Shown: positions 45,726 to 54,571, counted from the first letter of the stretch. The stretch is 64,000 bases of DNA from Streptomyces asiaticus (GCF_018138715.1 NZ_JAGSHX010000006.1:434001-498000), one strand, 5' to 3'. A program made the numbers and translations. The notes: generated from the sequence alone by a model not told the origin.

Positions 45726-46583
45726 GTGGGTGAAGCGCGGTCTGCCCCGACCGTCGGGCAGATGGTCCTCGGCATGCGACTGAGGGACCTTCGCGAAAAA
45801 GCCGGCGTCAGTTACGACGTGGCTGCCAGGGCGCTGCACGTCAACCAGACCACGGTGCGCAGGATGGAGAAGGCCGAGGTCGGCCTGAAACTCCCCTACG
45901 TCGAGAAGCTGCTCCAGACCTACGGCGCCGAGCAGCAGGAGATCGACGCCTTCCTCGCACTCGCCGAGGAGGCCAACCGGCCCGGCTGGTGGCACCGGTT
46001 CCGCGATGTGCTGCCGGACTGGTTCAGCCTCTATGTGAGCCTCGAGGGCGCGGCCAGCCGGATCCGCGCCTATGAGCCGCACTTCATACCCGGGCTGCTA
46101 CAGACCGAGGACTACGCCCGCGCGCTGCTCTCCATCGGCTTCCCGCACGGGTCCGCCCAGGAGCTCGAGCGCCGCGTGGCGCTGCGGATGGAGCGCCAGG
46201 AGCTGCTCAGCCGCCCGGACGCGCCGCATCTGTGGGTCGTGATGGACGAGACGGTGCTCCGTCTGTCCATCGGCGGTCCCGCGGTGATGCGCGCCCAGAT
46301 CGACCGTCTGATCGAAGAGGTGCAAAGACCGAACATCACCCTTCAGGTGGTGCCGTTCTCCGCCGGCCCTCACCCGGGCATGGGCGGACCCTTCCAGCTC
46401 TTCCGGTTCCAGATCCCGGAACTGCCGGACATCGTCTACGCCGAGGGCCTGACCGGCGCCGGCTATCTCGACCAACGTTCCGATGTGGTCGCTTATCTGG
46501 AGGCCCTGGACCGCATGGGCACCCAGGCCACATCGGCGCGGCGGACGGAGAACTTTCTCCGTGGGATTCGCAAGGAGCTCTGA
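45726..46583 (+). CDS. XRE-family regulator with DUF5753 domain
   Basis: The protein has 285 residues. The N-terminal helix-turn-helix is LREKAGVSYDVAARALHVNQ then TTVRRMEKAEVG. The C-terminal DUF5753 part has EPHFIPGLLQTEDYARALL, its signature, and GMGGPFQLFRF. This is the large streptomycete WhiJ-like family, usually paired with a DUF397 protein. The GTG start follows AGGAGG. The DUF397 gene starts two bases after its stop, so the two are co-translated. Confidence 0.94.
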   Translation: MGEARSAPTVGQMVLGMRLRDLREKAGVSYDVAARALHVNQTTVRRMEKAEVGLKLPYVEKLLQTYGAEQQEIDAFLALAEEANRPGWWHRFRDVLPDWFSLYVSLEGAASRIRAYEPHFIPGLLQTEDYARALLSIGFPHGSAQELERRVALRMERQELLSRPDAPHLWVVMDETVLRLSIGGPAVMRAQIDRLIEEVQRPNITLQVVPFSAGPHPGMGGPFQLFRFQIPELPDIVYAEGLTGAGYLDQRSDVVAYLEALDRMGTQATSARRTENFLRGIRKEL

Positions 46584-46585
46584 CT

Positions 46586-46882
46586 GTGGATCAGGTACAC
46601 GTGTACAACGGCATGCCCGCCAAACATCTGGGAACCGAAGGCTGGGCCAAGCCCTGGAGCGGCCCCAACGGCGGTGCTTGCGTAGAGGTCATGAGGCTGA
46701 ACGACGGGCGGGTGGCCCTGCGTCAGTCGACCGATCCGGACGGCCCCGCCCTGATCTACACCCACCACGAAATCGAGAAGTTCATCCAGGGTGCCAAGGC
46801 CGGCGCCGCGGACTTCCTGCTCACACGCCCAGAAAACCTGACCACCTCGGCGGGTACCGCATCGGAACGGAGGGCCGCGTGA
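46586..46882 (+). CDS. DUF397-family small protein
   Basis: The protein has 98 residues. DUF397 features are WAKPWSGPNGGACVEVMRLN, DGRVALRQSTDPDGPALIY and a final EIEKFIQGAKAG. DUF397 proteins act with WhiJ-like XRE regulators (in WhiJ-type systems the small protein is thought to modify the regulator's DNA binding). It starts at GTG 46586 just after the XRE gene. Its stop overlaps the next start (GTGA). Confidence 0.92.
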   Translation: MDQVHVYNGMPAKHLGTEGWAKPWSGPNGGACVEVMRLNDGRVALRQSTDPDGPALIYTHHEIEKFIQGAKAGAADFLLTRPENLTTSAGTASERRAA

Positions 46883-47697
46883 CCGACAACGGACTCGCCC
46901 CTGACCAGATCGACACCACCAAGCCGCACCCGGCTCGGATGTACGACTTCTACCTCAACGGCAAGGACCACTACGAGGTCGACGCGGAGGCCGCCGGGCG
47001 GGTGCTGGAGGTCTATCCGACCGTCCGGCTCAACGCCACGGTCAACCGGGCCTTCATCCACCGCGCCACCCGCTGGCTGGCCCGGGAGGCCGGGGTCCGG
47101 CAGTTCCTGGACATAGGCACCGGGATACCCACCGAGCCCAACCTCCACCAGGTGGCCCAGGCGGTCGCCCCGGAGGCCCGGGTGGTCTACACCGACTACG
47201 ACCCCATCGTGCTGGCCTACGCCCAGGCGCTGCTCGTCGGCACCCCCGAGGGCCGTACGGCCTATGTGCAGTCGGATGTGCGCGATCCCCAGCGGATCAT
47301 GAGCGCGCCCGAGCTGCATGAGACGCTGGACTTGGACCAGCCGGTGGCGATCTCCGTGAACGCGCTCTTCCACTTCATTCCGGAGGAGGACAAGCCGTAC
47401 GAGATCATCCGCGAGCTGATGGCGCCGCTGGTCCCGGGCAGCTATCTGATGCTGACCCACTCCACGCATGACTTCTCCGAGGAGACCTGGCGGAACGTCA
47501 TCCAGGTCTACAAGGAGAGCGGGATCTCCTTCACCACCCGCTCCCAGAGCGAGGTCGGGGCCTTCTTCGACGGTCTGGAGCTGGTCGACCCGGGTGTGTC
47601 GGAGCCCCACCACTGGAATCCGGACCCCGAGGACCGGCCGGAGAGCATCCGCAGCGCGGACATCAACATGTGGGCGGGAGTGGCCCGCAAGCCATAG
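46879..47697 (+). CDS. SAM-dependent methyltransferase, DUF574 family
   Basis: The protein has 272 residues. The family start PHPARMYDFYLNGKDHYEVD and the SAM site FLDIGTGIPTEPNLHQVAQA are clear, followed by VVYTDYDPIVLAYAQALL and WAGVARKP at the end. DUF574 enzymes are abundant in streptomycetes, often beside XRE/DUF397 genes; their substrates are unknown. GTG 46879 overlaps the DUF397 stop, so XRE-DUF397-methyltransferase form one unit. Confidence 0.94.
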   Translation: MTDNGLAPDQIDTTKPHPARMYDFYLNGKDHYEVDAEAAGRVLEVYPTVRLNATVNRAFIHRATRWLAREAGVRQFLDIGTGIPTEPNLHQVAQAVAPEARVVYTDYDPIVLAYAQALLVGTPEGRTAYVQSDVRDPQRIMSAPELHETLDLDQPVAISVNALFHFIPEEDKPYEIIRELMAPLVPGSYLMLTHSTHDFSEETWRNVIQVYKESGISFTTRSQSEVGAFFDGLELVDPGVSEPHHWNPDPEDRPESIRSADINMWAGVARKP

Positions 47698-47738
47698 GGC
47701 AAGCCACGGGGGGTGTTCGGCGGGTCCTGGCGCCTGCG

Positions 47739-47919
47739 GCGGGCTGTTCCCCTCCCCGCCCCTTCCCACAACTGGGGCTCCGCCCAGACCCCGGTGCGGG
47801 TGTTCACGGCGGCGCCGGTCGGTTCGATGGTCCCCGGGGTCTGGGGCGGAGCCCCCCACGCGGCGGAGCCGCATAGCGTCAGGTGCCGGGAAGGGTCGGG
47901 GAGGGGAAAGACCCGCCGG
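47739..47919. repeat. Large nested palindromic element between convergent genes
   Basis: The outer arms at about 47739-47768 and 47889-47919 are imperfect inverted repeats (TTCCCCTCCCCGCCCCTTCC against GGAAGGGTCGGGGAGGGGAA). The inner arms are GGGGCTCCGCCCAGACCCCG (47775-47794) and CGGGGTCTGGGGCGGAGCCC (47836-47855), with one base deleted in one arm. The inner motif is, as I recall, a dispersed intergenic sequence in Streptomyces genomes. It sits between the convergent methyltransferase and histidine kinase genes and could end transcription both ways. Confidence 0.82.
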
Positions 47920-47971
47920 GCCACCCCGTAACAGCGGCACGCAGGATGGCCGGGGGCTTCGCGGCGCGGTG

Positions 47972-49384
47972 TTACGGCGCCTCCGTGGTGTCGGCGACCG
48001 TGAAGCCCAGTATCGCGCCCCCGCCCGGTCGCGGCCGGGCGAAGACGGTGCCGCCGTGTGCGAGGGCGACCTCGCGCACGATGGCCAGGCCCAGCCCAGA
48101 ACCGGGCAGGCTGCGGGCGCCGGGCGCGCGGTAGAAGCGGTCGAAGACCCGCTCGCGGTCCTCCTCGGCGATGCCCGGGCCCCGGTCGAGTACCTCCACC
48201 CGGCGGCCGCTGATCACCACCTCGACCGGCTCGGTGCCGCCCTGGTCGAACTTGGCGGCGTTCTCCACCAGATTGGAGACCGCGCGCTGGAGAGTGGCCG
48301 GGTGGCCCGTCAGCCGGGTGTCGCCCTCGGCCCGTACGGTGATCTCCCGGCCGGTCCGGCGCCGGGCGAGGGTCGCGGCGGTGGTGGCCACCTCCTCCAG
48401 CGAGACCTCGGTACGGGGTTCGTCGTCCCGCTGCCCGGCCGCCAGGTCCACCAGCTCGTTGACGAGATCGGTCAGCTCCCGGGTCTCCCCCGCCAGATCG
48501 GCCAGCAGATCCTCGCGCGCGGGCCCCGGCAGCTCCTCGAAGCGGCGCAGCAGGGAGATGTTGGTACGCAGCGAGGTGAGCGGGGTGCGCAGTTCGTGCC
48601 CGGCGTCCTGGACCAGCCGCCGCTGGTCGTCCTTGGAGCGCGCGAGCTGTCCGAGCATGCCGTCGAAGGCCCGCCCGAGGCGGCCCACCTCGTCGTCCCC
48701 GGCGACCGGCACCGCCACCTCCATCCGGCCGGTGGCGGCCACGCTCTCGGCGACCCGGGTCAGCCGCACCAGCCGCCGGGTGATCCGCCCGGCCAGCCAC
48801 CAGCCGGCCAGCCCGGCGGCCAGGATGACGGCGACCACGAACAGCGCGGTGCGCTTCTGGAGCTCGCGCAGCAGATCCTCGGTGTCGCTGATCTGCTGGG
48901 CCACCTGGATCGCGCCGGTGCCGTCGCCCACGGCGACCGTGGCCATCCGGAACTGCTCCCCGCCGATGCCGATCTCGCGCCGTAGGACGGTGCCCGGGGT
49001 GCTGGAGGCGGCGGTCGTCCGGTCGTCGTCGATCACCGGCAGCGGGGGCTTGCCCGCGTCGTAGACCGTGCCCCGGCCGTTGATCACCTGGACGTCCATC
49101 CTGCTGATCCGGCGCAGATCGTCCCGCAGGTCGTACGGGACGGGCACGACGGCCTCCGTGGGGTACTGCCGCAAGTCCACCTTATCGCTGCGGACCTGGC
49201 TGCGCAGATCGCGGATGACGTCGTCGAACGCCGACTGCTGGTCCACCCGCACCAGCCCGGCCGCCGCGTCATAGCTGAGCCCGCCGACCAGCAGGGTGAC
49301 CACGGTGGCCGCCGCCGAGAACAACAGCGCGAAGGTGGTCCGCAGGCTGGGCCGGCCACGGCGGAGCGGGGGGAGCCGCACCAT
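47972..49384 (-). CDS. Two-component sensor histidine kinase (MprB/CseC-like)
   Basis: The protein has 470 residues. Two membrane helices (about 18-36 and 181-199) flank an external sensor domain of about 145 residues, then a HAMP domain, HisKA with His263 in DAGHELRTPLTSLR, and HATPase boxes (NLVENAAKFD, DRGPGIAEED, GSGLGLAIV). The ATG overlaps the response regulator stop by one base (TGATG). The signal is unknown; MprAB/CseBC relatives sense envelope stress. Confidence 0.94.
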   Translation of the reverse strand: MVRLPPLRRGRPSLRTTFALLFSAAATVVTLLVGGLSYDAAAGLVRVDQQSAFDDVIRDLRSQVRSDKVDLRQYPTEAVVPVPYDLRDDLRRISRMDVQVINGRGTVYDAGKPPLPVIDDDRTTAASSTPGTVLRREIGIGGEQFRMATVAVGDGTGAIQVAQQISDTEDLLRELQKRTALFVVAVILAAGLAGWWLAGRITRRLVRLTRVAESVAATGRMEVAVPVAGDDEVGRLGRAFDGMLGQLARSKDDQRRLVQDAGHELRTPLTSLRTNISLLRRFEELPGPAREDLLADLAGETRELTDLVNELVDLAAGQRDDEPRTEVSLEEVATTAATLARRRTGREITVRAEGDTRLTGHPATLQRAVSNLVENAAKFDQGGTEPVEVVISGRRVEVLDRGPGIAEEDRERVFDRFYRAPGARSLPGSGLGLAIVREVALAHGGTVFARPRPGGGAILGFTVADTTEAP

Positions 49385-50088
49385 CACTCCTCCCGCAGGC
49401 TGTAGCCGACCCCGCGCACCGTGTGGATCAGCGGGGTGCGCCCCTCCGGATCGACCTTGCGGCGCAGATAGCCGATGTAGACGGCGAGGTTCTTCGAGCC
49501 GGGGCCGAAGTCGTAGCCCCAGATGCGGGCGTAGATGGTGGTGTGGTCCAGGACGATGCCCGCGTTGCGGGCCAGCAGCTCCAGCAGGTCGAATTCGGTG
49601 CGGGTCAGCTCCAGCTCCGTACCGCCGCGCCAGACCCGCCGGGCCGAGGAGTCCAGCCGCAGATCGGCGACCTCCAGCACCCCGTCGATGGCGGTGTCCT
49701 CCGGCGCGGCCGGTTCGGCGGGGGCGGCGCGGCGCAGCAGCGCGCGCAGCCGGGCGAAGACCTCCTCGATCTCGAAGGGCTTGGCCACATAGTCGTCGGC
49801 CCCGGCGTCCAGGCCCTCGATCCGGTCGGCGGTCTCGACCCGCGCGGTGAGCATGAGGATGGGGGTGCGGTCCCCCTCGGCGCGCAGCACCCGGCACACC
49901 TGGAGCCCGTCCACGCCCGGCATCATCACGTCCAGCACGATCACGTCCGGGCGCTCGCGGTGGATGGCCGCCAGCGCCTCTATCCCGTCGGGCACGGCGG
50001 TGACGCGGTACCCCTCCAGGGTCAGGGCGCGTTCCAGGGCCTGGCGGATGGCACGGTCGTCCTCGGCGAGCAGCACGGTGTTGGTCAC
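49384..50088 (-). CDS. OmpR-family response regulator
   Basis: The protein has 234 residues. The receiver domain has the acidic pair ED-D at residues 9-11, phospho-acceptor Asp53 in VLDVMMPG, the conserved Thr in LMLTAR and Lys in YVAKPFEIEE. The C-terminal winged helix has ELTRTEFDLLELLARN and VYIGYLRRKVD. It is the upstream partner of the histidine kinase, with overlapping genes. Target promoters cannot be deduced. Confidence 0.95.
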   Translation of the reverse strand: MTNTVLLAEDDRAIRQALERALTLEGYRVTAVPDGIEALAAIHRERPDVIVLDVMMPGVDGLQVCRVLRAEGDRTPILMLTARVETADRIEGLDAGADDYVAKPFEIEEVFARLRALLRRAAPAEPAAPEDTAIDGVLEVADLRLDSSARRVWRGGTELELTRTEFDLLELLARNAGIVLDHTTIYARIWGYDFGPGSKNLAVYIGYLRRKVDPEGRTPLIHTVRGVGYSLREE

Positions 50089-50262
50089 ACCCCGAGTCTG
50101 CCAAGGCCGCAGCGGTGCCCGCGGCGGGCGGGGTCCTGAGCGGGGCTTCTTACCTCGCTCTCACCTTCTTCACGCGGTGGGCTTACCGGGCCTCGACAAG
50201 GTGTCAAGCAGCTTCCGGGGGAAACTCGCCCCGGGGACGCACCCGGCCGGAGAAAATACCGC

Positions 50263-51525
50263 ATGAAGATCGCATTCCTGCTGCACAACGCCTACGGGAT
50301 CGGCGGAACGATCCGGACGACCATGAACCTCGCGACGGCGCTCGCCGACCGCCACGAGGTCGAGATCGTCTCGATCATGCGGCACCGCGAGACGCCGCGT
50401 TTCGCCCTGGACCCGCGCGTGCGGCTGGTCCCCCTGGTGGACACGCGTCCGGAGAGCGCGGACGCGAAGGACCCGCTGTTCTTCGAGGCCAGCCGGGACT
50501 TTCCGGCCGCCGAGAAGCGGGTCAAGCAGTACAACCGGCTGATGGACACGCGGGTCGCGGAGTATCTGCGCGGCTGCGACGCCGAGGTGATCGTCGGCAC
50601 CCGGCCGGGGGTGAACGTCTACATCTCCCGCTTCGCCCCGCGCCGCGCGCTGCGCATCGCCCAGGAGCATCTGCGGTACGAGGCGCACAGCAAGAAGCTG
50701 CGGGCGGAGCTGGCCCCGTTCTACCGCACGCTGGACGCCGTGGTCACCACGACGGAGGCGGACGCCGCGGTCTACCGCAGGAAGATGCCGATGCCGGGGG
50801 TGCGGACCCTGGCGATACCCAACAGCGTCCCCGACCCCGACGTCGCCCCCTCCGAGGGCACCGAGCCGGTGATCGCGGCGGCCGGGCGGCTGGTCCGCGG
50901 CAAGCGCTTCGACCTGCTGATCGACGCCTTCGCGGAGATCGCGGCGAAGTTCCCGGCCTGGCGGCTGCGGATCTACGGCGGGGGCGCGGAGAAGGAACGG
51001 CTCGCGGAGCGCATCGAGCGGCTGGGCCTGTCCGGGAGCGCGGAGCTGATGGGGCCCCGCTCCCCCATCGAGGCGGAGTTCGCCAAGGCGTCGCTGGTCG
51101 CGGTCGCCTCGGACGCCGAGTCGTTCGGGATGACGATCGTGGAGGCCATGCGCTGCGGGGTGCCGGTGGTGAGCACCGACTGCCCGCTCGGCCCCGCCGA
51201 GATCATCAAGGACGGGGTCACCGGACGGCTCGTCCCCACCGGGGACAAGCACGCGCTGGCGAGCGCCCTGATGGAGCTGATGGGCGACGCCCCGGCCCGG
51301 CGGGCGATGGGCGCGGCCGCCCTGGAGAGCTCCCGGATCTATGACCCGGAGCCGATCGCCCGGCGCTATGACCAGCTCTTCGAGGAGCTGCGCGCGAGCC
51401 GGTCCGCCCGCCTCTGGGAGCGCTATCGGACCGCCGCCCGCGCCCGTCTGCGGCGGCTGGCCCGCCGCTTCGGCCTCTCGCCCGGCCGCCGCTCCCCGGC
51501 GGCGGACCGCAAGGCGAGCGCGTGA
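50263..51525 (+). CDS. GT4-type glycosyltransferase
   Basis: The protein has 420 residues. It begins MKIAFLLHNAYGIGGTIRTT, the typical GT-B acceptor domain. The C-terminal domain holds the sugar-nucleotide site: GRLVRGKRFDLLIDAFAEIA, GSAELMGPRSPIEAEFAKAS and ESFGMTIVEAMRCGVPVVST (the EX7E-like motif). A basic C-terminal tail (about 385-420) could bind the membrane. GGAGAAAATACCGC precedes the ATG. The substrate is unknown; cell-wall or capsule glycans are likely. It is convergent with the SDR gene. Confidence 0.9.
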   Translation: MKIAFLLHNAYGIGGTIRTTMNLATALADRHEVEIVSIMRHRETPRFALDPRVRLVPLVDTRPESADAKDPLFFEASRDFPAAEKRVKQYNRLMDTRVAEYLRGCDAEVIVGTRPGVNVYISRFAPRRALRIAQEHLRYEAHSKKLRAELAPFYRTLDAVVTTTEADAAVYRRKMPMPGVRTLAIPNSVPDPDVAPSEGTEPVIAAAGRLVRGKRFDLLIDAFAEIAAKFPAWRLRIYGGGAEKERLAERIERLGLSGSAELMGPRSPIEAEFAKASLVAVASDAESFGMTIVEAMRCGVPVVSTDCPLGPAEIIKDGVTGRLVPTGDKHALASALMELMGDAPARRAMGAAALESSRIYDPEPIARRYDQLFEELRASRSARLWERYRTAARARLRRLARRFGLSPGRRSPAADRKASA

Positions 51526-51553
51526 CCCGACGCCGGACCGCGGTGCCCCGTCG

Positions 51554-51634
51554 TCACCAGGACGTCGGGGCGCGTGGTCCCTCCCAAGGCGTCGGGTCGC
51601 GTAGTCCCTACCAGGACGTCGGGGCGTAGTCCTT
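51554..51634 (-). repeat. Three-copy 27-bp repeat spanning the SDR 3' end
   Basis: The last coding bases of the SDR gene (GACTACGCCCCGACGTCCTG, encoding DYAPTSW with the stop after) recur twice downstream as diverged copies. These are about 51582-51608 (GACTACGCGACCCGACGCCT) and 51554-51581 (GACCACGCGCCCCGACGTCC). The stop codon lies at the border of the first copy. The array fills the gap to the convergent glycosyltransferase. Confidence 0.85.
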
Positions 51635-53086
51635 CAGGAAGCAGCCGAAGAGGTCCTCGCCGCCCTCGCCCCGGACGATCGGGTCGTAGACCCGCGCCGC
51701 GCCGTCCACCAGGTCGAGCGGGGCGTGGAAGCCCTCGGCCGCCAGCCGCATCTTGTCCGGGTGCGGGCGCTCGTCGGTGATCCATCCGGTGTCGACGCTC
51801 GTCATCAGGATGGCGTCGGACTCGAACATCTCGCGTGCGCTGGTGCGGGTCAGCATGTTCAGCGCGGCCTTGGCCATATTGGTGTGCGGATGGCCCGCGC
51901 CCTTGTAGCCCCGGCCGAACTTGCCCTCCATCGCGGAGACGTTGACCACGTACTTGCGCCGGGCGGGCGAGGCGGCCATCGCCGGGCGCAACCGGCTCAC
52001 CAGGATGAACGGCGCCGTCTCATTGCACAGCTGGACCTCGAGCATCTCGACCGGGTCCACCTCGCCGACCCGCTGCACCCAGGTGTTGCTCGGGTCCAGG
52101 TCCGGCACCAGCCCGCCCGCGTCGATCGCGGTCCCGGCCTCGATCCGGGCCGGTGAGGCGGAGCCGCGCTCAAGGGCGAGGGCGGTGAGGTCCTGCGGGG
52201 TGAGGGCGCCGTCCCGGGACGCGCGGGGCGCCGGCAGGGCCGCCTGGGCGCCGCTGCCGAAGGCGCCGAGGACCACGGACTCGGGGAGCTCCCCGGCGGG
52301 GAGCGGCGCGGACTCGCCCGCTATCAGCTCCGCGTACGCCTGCGGGGTGCGGCGGACGGTCTGGGCGGCGTTGTTGATCAGTATGTCCAGCGGACCCGCG
52401 GCGCTCACCGCGTCGGCCAGCGCGATCACCTGGGCGGGATCGCGCAGATCGATGCCGACGACCTTGAGCCGGTGCAGCCACGCCCCGCTGTCCGGCATGG
52501 CCTTGAAGCGGCGGATGGCGTCGGCCGGGAAGCGGGTGGTGATGGTGGTGTGCGCGCCGTCGCGCAGCAGCCGCAGCGCGATATACATGCCGATCTTCGC
52601 CCGGCCGCCGGTGAGCAGGGCACGGCGCCCGGTGAGATCGGTGCGGGCGTCGCGGCGGGCCCGGTTCTCGGCGGCGCAGTCGCGGCACAGCTGGTGGTAG
52701 AAGGCGTCGACCTCGACATACCGGGTCTTGCAGACGTAGCAGGAGCGGGGGCGCTCCAGGATGCCCGCGATCTCCGTGGTGACGGAGCTGGTGAGCGCGC
52801 GGCCCAGCGTCTCGTCGTCGATCCGGTCGGCGGCGCCGGTGGCGGTGGCCTCGGTCACGGCCTTGTCGTTCGCGGTCTTCGCGGCCCGCCGCTCCTGGCG
52901 CCTGCGCTGCTTGACGCTGCGGTAGATCCCGGAGGTGGCCCGGCGGACCATGATCGCGTCGGGGTGGTCGACCGGCAGCCGGTCGAGTTCCGCGAGGACG
53001 CTCAGACAGGTCGCCAGCCGCTCCGGGTCGATGCCCGGCCCCTCGGCCGGGGCACGCTCGGCCCGGCCTTCGTCAGTCACCGTCAT
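51608..53086 (-). CDS. Atypical SDR-family protein with N-terminal zinc-finger-like cysteines
   Basis: The protein has 492 residues. Residues 1-150 are extra to the SDR fold and contain two CxxC pairs (C116, C119, C134, C137; CYVC and CRDC), a probable metal site. The Rossmann motif is TGGRAKIG (159-166), and DILINNAAQTVRRTPQAY is a normal SDR stretch. At the catalytic YxxxK the sequence is HTNMAK, so Lys406 is kept but the Tyr position is Thr402. The C-terminus DYAPTSW looks family-conserved. The activity is unknown. It lies 91 bp after pqqE on the same strand, so it may be read through from the pqq operon. Confidence 0.85.
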   Translation of the reverse strand: MTVTDEGRAERAPAEGPGIDPERLATCLSVLAELDRLPVDHPDAIMVRRATSGIYRSVKQRRRQERRAAKTANDKAVTEATATGAADRIDDETLGRALTSSVTTEIAGILERPRSCYVCKTRYVEVDAFYHQLCRDCAAENRARRDARTDLTGRRALLTGGRAKIGMYIALRLLRDGAHTTITTRFPADAIRRFKAMPDSGAWLHRLKVVGIDLRDPAQVIALADAVSAAGPLDILINNAAQTVRRTPQAYAELIAGESAPLPAGELPESVVLGAFGSGAQAALPAPRASRDGALTPQDLTALALERGSASPARIEAGTAIDAGGLVPDLDPSNTWVQRVGEVDPVEMLEVQLCNETAPFILVSRLRPAMAASPARRKYVVNVSAMEGKFGRGYKGAGHPHTNMAKAALNMLTRTSAREMFESDAILMTSVDTGWITDERPHPDKMRLAAEGFHAPLDLVDGAARVYDPIVRGEGGEDLFGCFLKDYAPTSW

Positions 53087-53177
53087 CGCCGCTGCCGCTT
53101 TCTTGGTTCGTCTGTTCCCCTGGACAACGGCGAAACTTTACGGAAGCGGGGGCGAATGCGCCAAACCGCGTCCGGCC

Positions 53178-54284
53178 TCACCCTCCCGGCTTGCGGTACG
53201 CATAGCCGCCGGTCGGCGCCGGGGTGCCCGCTCCGGCCGGGTGCCCGGTGCCCGTCGTCAGCGCGCGGATCACCCCGTGGTCCGGGGAGAGCGCACAGGC
53301 GGGGTCGGTGCGGGCGGCGTCGCCGGTCAGGGCGTACGCCTGGCAGCGGCAGCCGCCGAAGTCCTCCGCGCGGCGGGAGCAGGTGCGGCACGGCTCGCGC
53401 ATCCACTCCTCGCCCCGGTAGCGGCTGAAGGCTCCCGAGTGGTCCCAGATCCACTCCAGGGGGTGGTCGCGGACGGTGGGCGGGTCCAGGTCCGGCAGGC
53501 TCGCGGCGGCGGGGCAGGGCAGCACGGTGCCGTCGGGCGCGACGGTCAGCGAGACCGCGCCCCAGCCGCCCATACAGGGCTTGGCCACGCCGTCGAAGTA
53601 GTCGGGCACGACCCACACCAGGTCGGTGGCGCCGCCCAGCCGGTCCCGCCACCGCTGGACGGTGTCCCGCGCCCGGGCGAGCTGGTCGCGGGTGGGCAGC
53701 AGGGCGTCGCGGTTGCGCAGCGCCCAGCCGTAGAACTGGGTGTTGGCCAGCTCGATCCGGTCGGCGCCCCAGTCCAGGCCGCGTCGGATGATGGCGTCGA
53801 GCGCGTCGAGGTTGTCGCGGTGCAGGACGACATTGATCCCGAGCGGCAGTCCGGCCGCGCGCACCAGGGCGGCGGCGCGTTCCTTGGCGGCGTACGAGCG
53901 GTGCCCGGCGATCCGGTCGGAGGCGGCCGGATCGGCGTGCTGCACGGACAGCTGGACGCTGCGCAGCCCGGCGGCGGTCAGCGTGGCCAGCCGGGCGCCA
54001 TCCAGGCCCACGCCGCTGGTGACGAGCTGGGTGTAGATCCCGGCGGACTCGGCGGCGGTGACGATCTCGGCGAGATCGCCGCGCAACAGCGGTTCCCCGC
54101 CGGAGAGATGGGTGTGCACCACCCCCAGCTCCCCGGCCTGGCGCATCACCTCCGCCCACTCGGCGGTGGACAGCTCACGGGAGCGGCGGACCAGCTCCAG
54201 CGGGTTGGAGCAGTAGGGGCAGTGCAGCGGACAGCCGTGGGTGAGCTCGGCGAGCAGGGCCCACGGGCGGGGCGCGGCGGTCAC
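53178..54284 (-). CDS. pqqE: PqqE radical SAM enzyme (PQQ synthesis)
   Basis: The protein has 368 residues. The radical SAM motif is CPLHCPYC (C18, C22, C25). The C-terminal SPASM-type cysteines (CMGGWG, CRTCSRRAEDFGGCRC, CALSPDH) bind auxiliary clusters. PqqE links the Glu and Tyr side chains of PqqA, the first step of PQQ. Its GTG overlaps the pqqD stop (GTGA). The start is chosen on that overlap and on the common WALLAELTHGC beginning. Confidence 0.95.
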   Translation of the reverse strand: MTAAPRPWALLAELTHGCPLHCPYCSNPLELVRRSRELSTAEWAEVMRQAGELGVVHTHLSGGEPLLRGDLAEIVTAAESAGIYTQLVTSGVGLDGARLATLTAAGLRSVQLSVQHADPAASDRIAGHRSYAAKERAAALVRAAGLPLGINVVLHRDNLDALDAIIRRGLDWGADRIELANTQFYGWALRNRDALLPTRDQLARARDTVQRWRDRLGGATDLVWVVPDYFDGVAKPCMGGWGAVSLTVAPDGTVLPCPAAASLPDLDPPTVRDHPLEWIWDHSGAFSRYRGEEWMREPCRTCSRRAEDFGGCRCQAYALTGDAARTDPACALSPDHGVIRALTTGTGHPAGAGTPAPTGGYAYRKPGG

Positions 54285-54571
54285 CGGACCCAGCCCTGGG
54301 TACGCAGCCGGTCGAGGAAGGCGGGCACGTCCTCGGCGACGGGCGCGCCGGGGAAGCGGCTCCGAAGCTCCGCCACGATGGCGTCGAGGTCGCGGTCGCC
54401 GTCGCACAGCCGCAGGATCTTCGCGGCGCTGCCGCGCAGCACCACCACCCGCTCGGGCAGCACCAGCAGATCGGCGTCCCGCACCCGGTCGTGGCGCAGG
54501 CTCACGGCGGGGGCCAGCGCGGGCCGCCATCCGGTCGGGGCGGGCCCGGTGCCGGGGCCAGGGCCGGTCAT
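54281..54571 (-). CDS. pqqD: PqqD, PqqA chaperone (PQQ synthesis)
   Basis: The protein has 96 residues. Features of the PqqD winged fold are RPALAPAVSLRHDRVRDADL, VLPERVVVLRGSAAKILRLC and VAELRSRFPGAPVAEDVPAF. It delivers the PqqA peptide to PqqE. Genes overlap on both sides (ATGA with pqqC, GTGA with pqqE). Its length is normal for a free-standing PqqD; some species fuse it to PqqC. Confidence 0.93.
   Translation of the reverse strand: MTGPGPGTGPAPTGWRPALAPAVSLRHDRVRDADLLVLPERVVVLRGSAAKILRLCDGDRDLDAIVAELRSRFPGAPVAEDVPAFLDRLRTQGWVR

Noticed and set aside
47698..47971. Short open frames inside the palindromic element
   Set aside because: They follow from GC-rich inverted repeats; no starts with ribosome sites or family similarity.
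51608..53086. SDR gene as a pseudogene because the catalytic Tyr is missing
   Set aside because: The frame is intact, the HTNMAK segment fits cleanly into the fold and I recall related proteins with it, so a divergent active site is more likely than decay.
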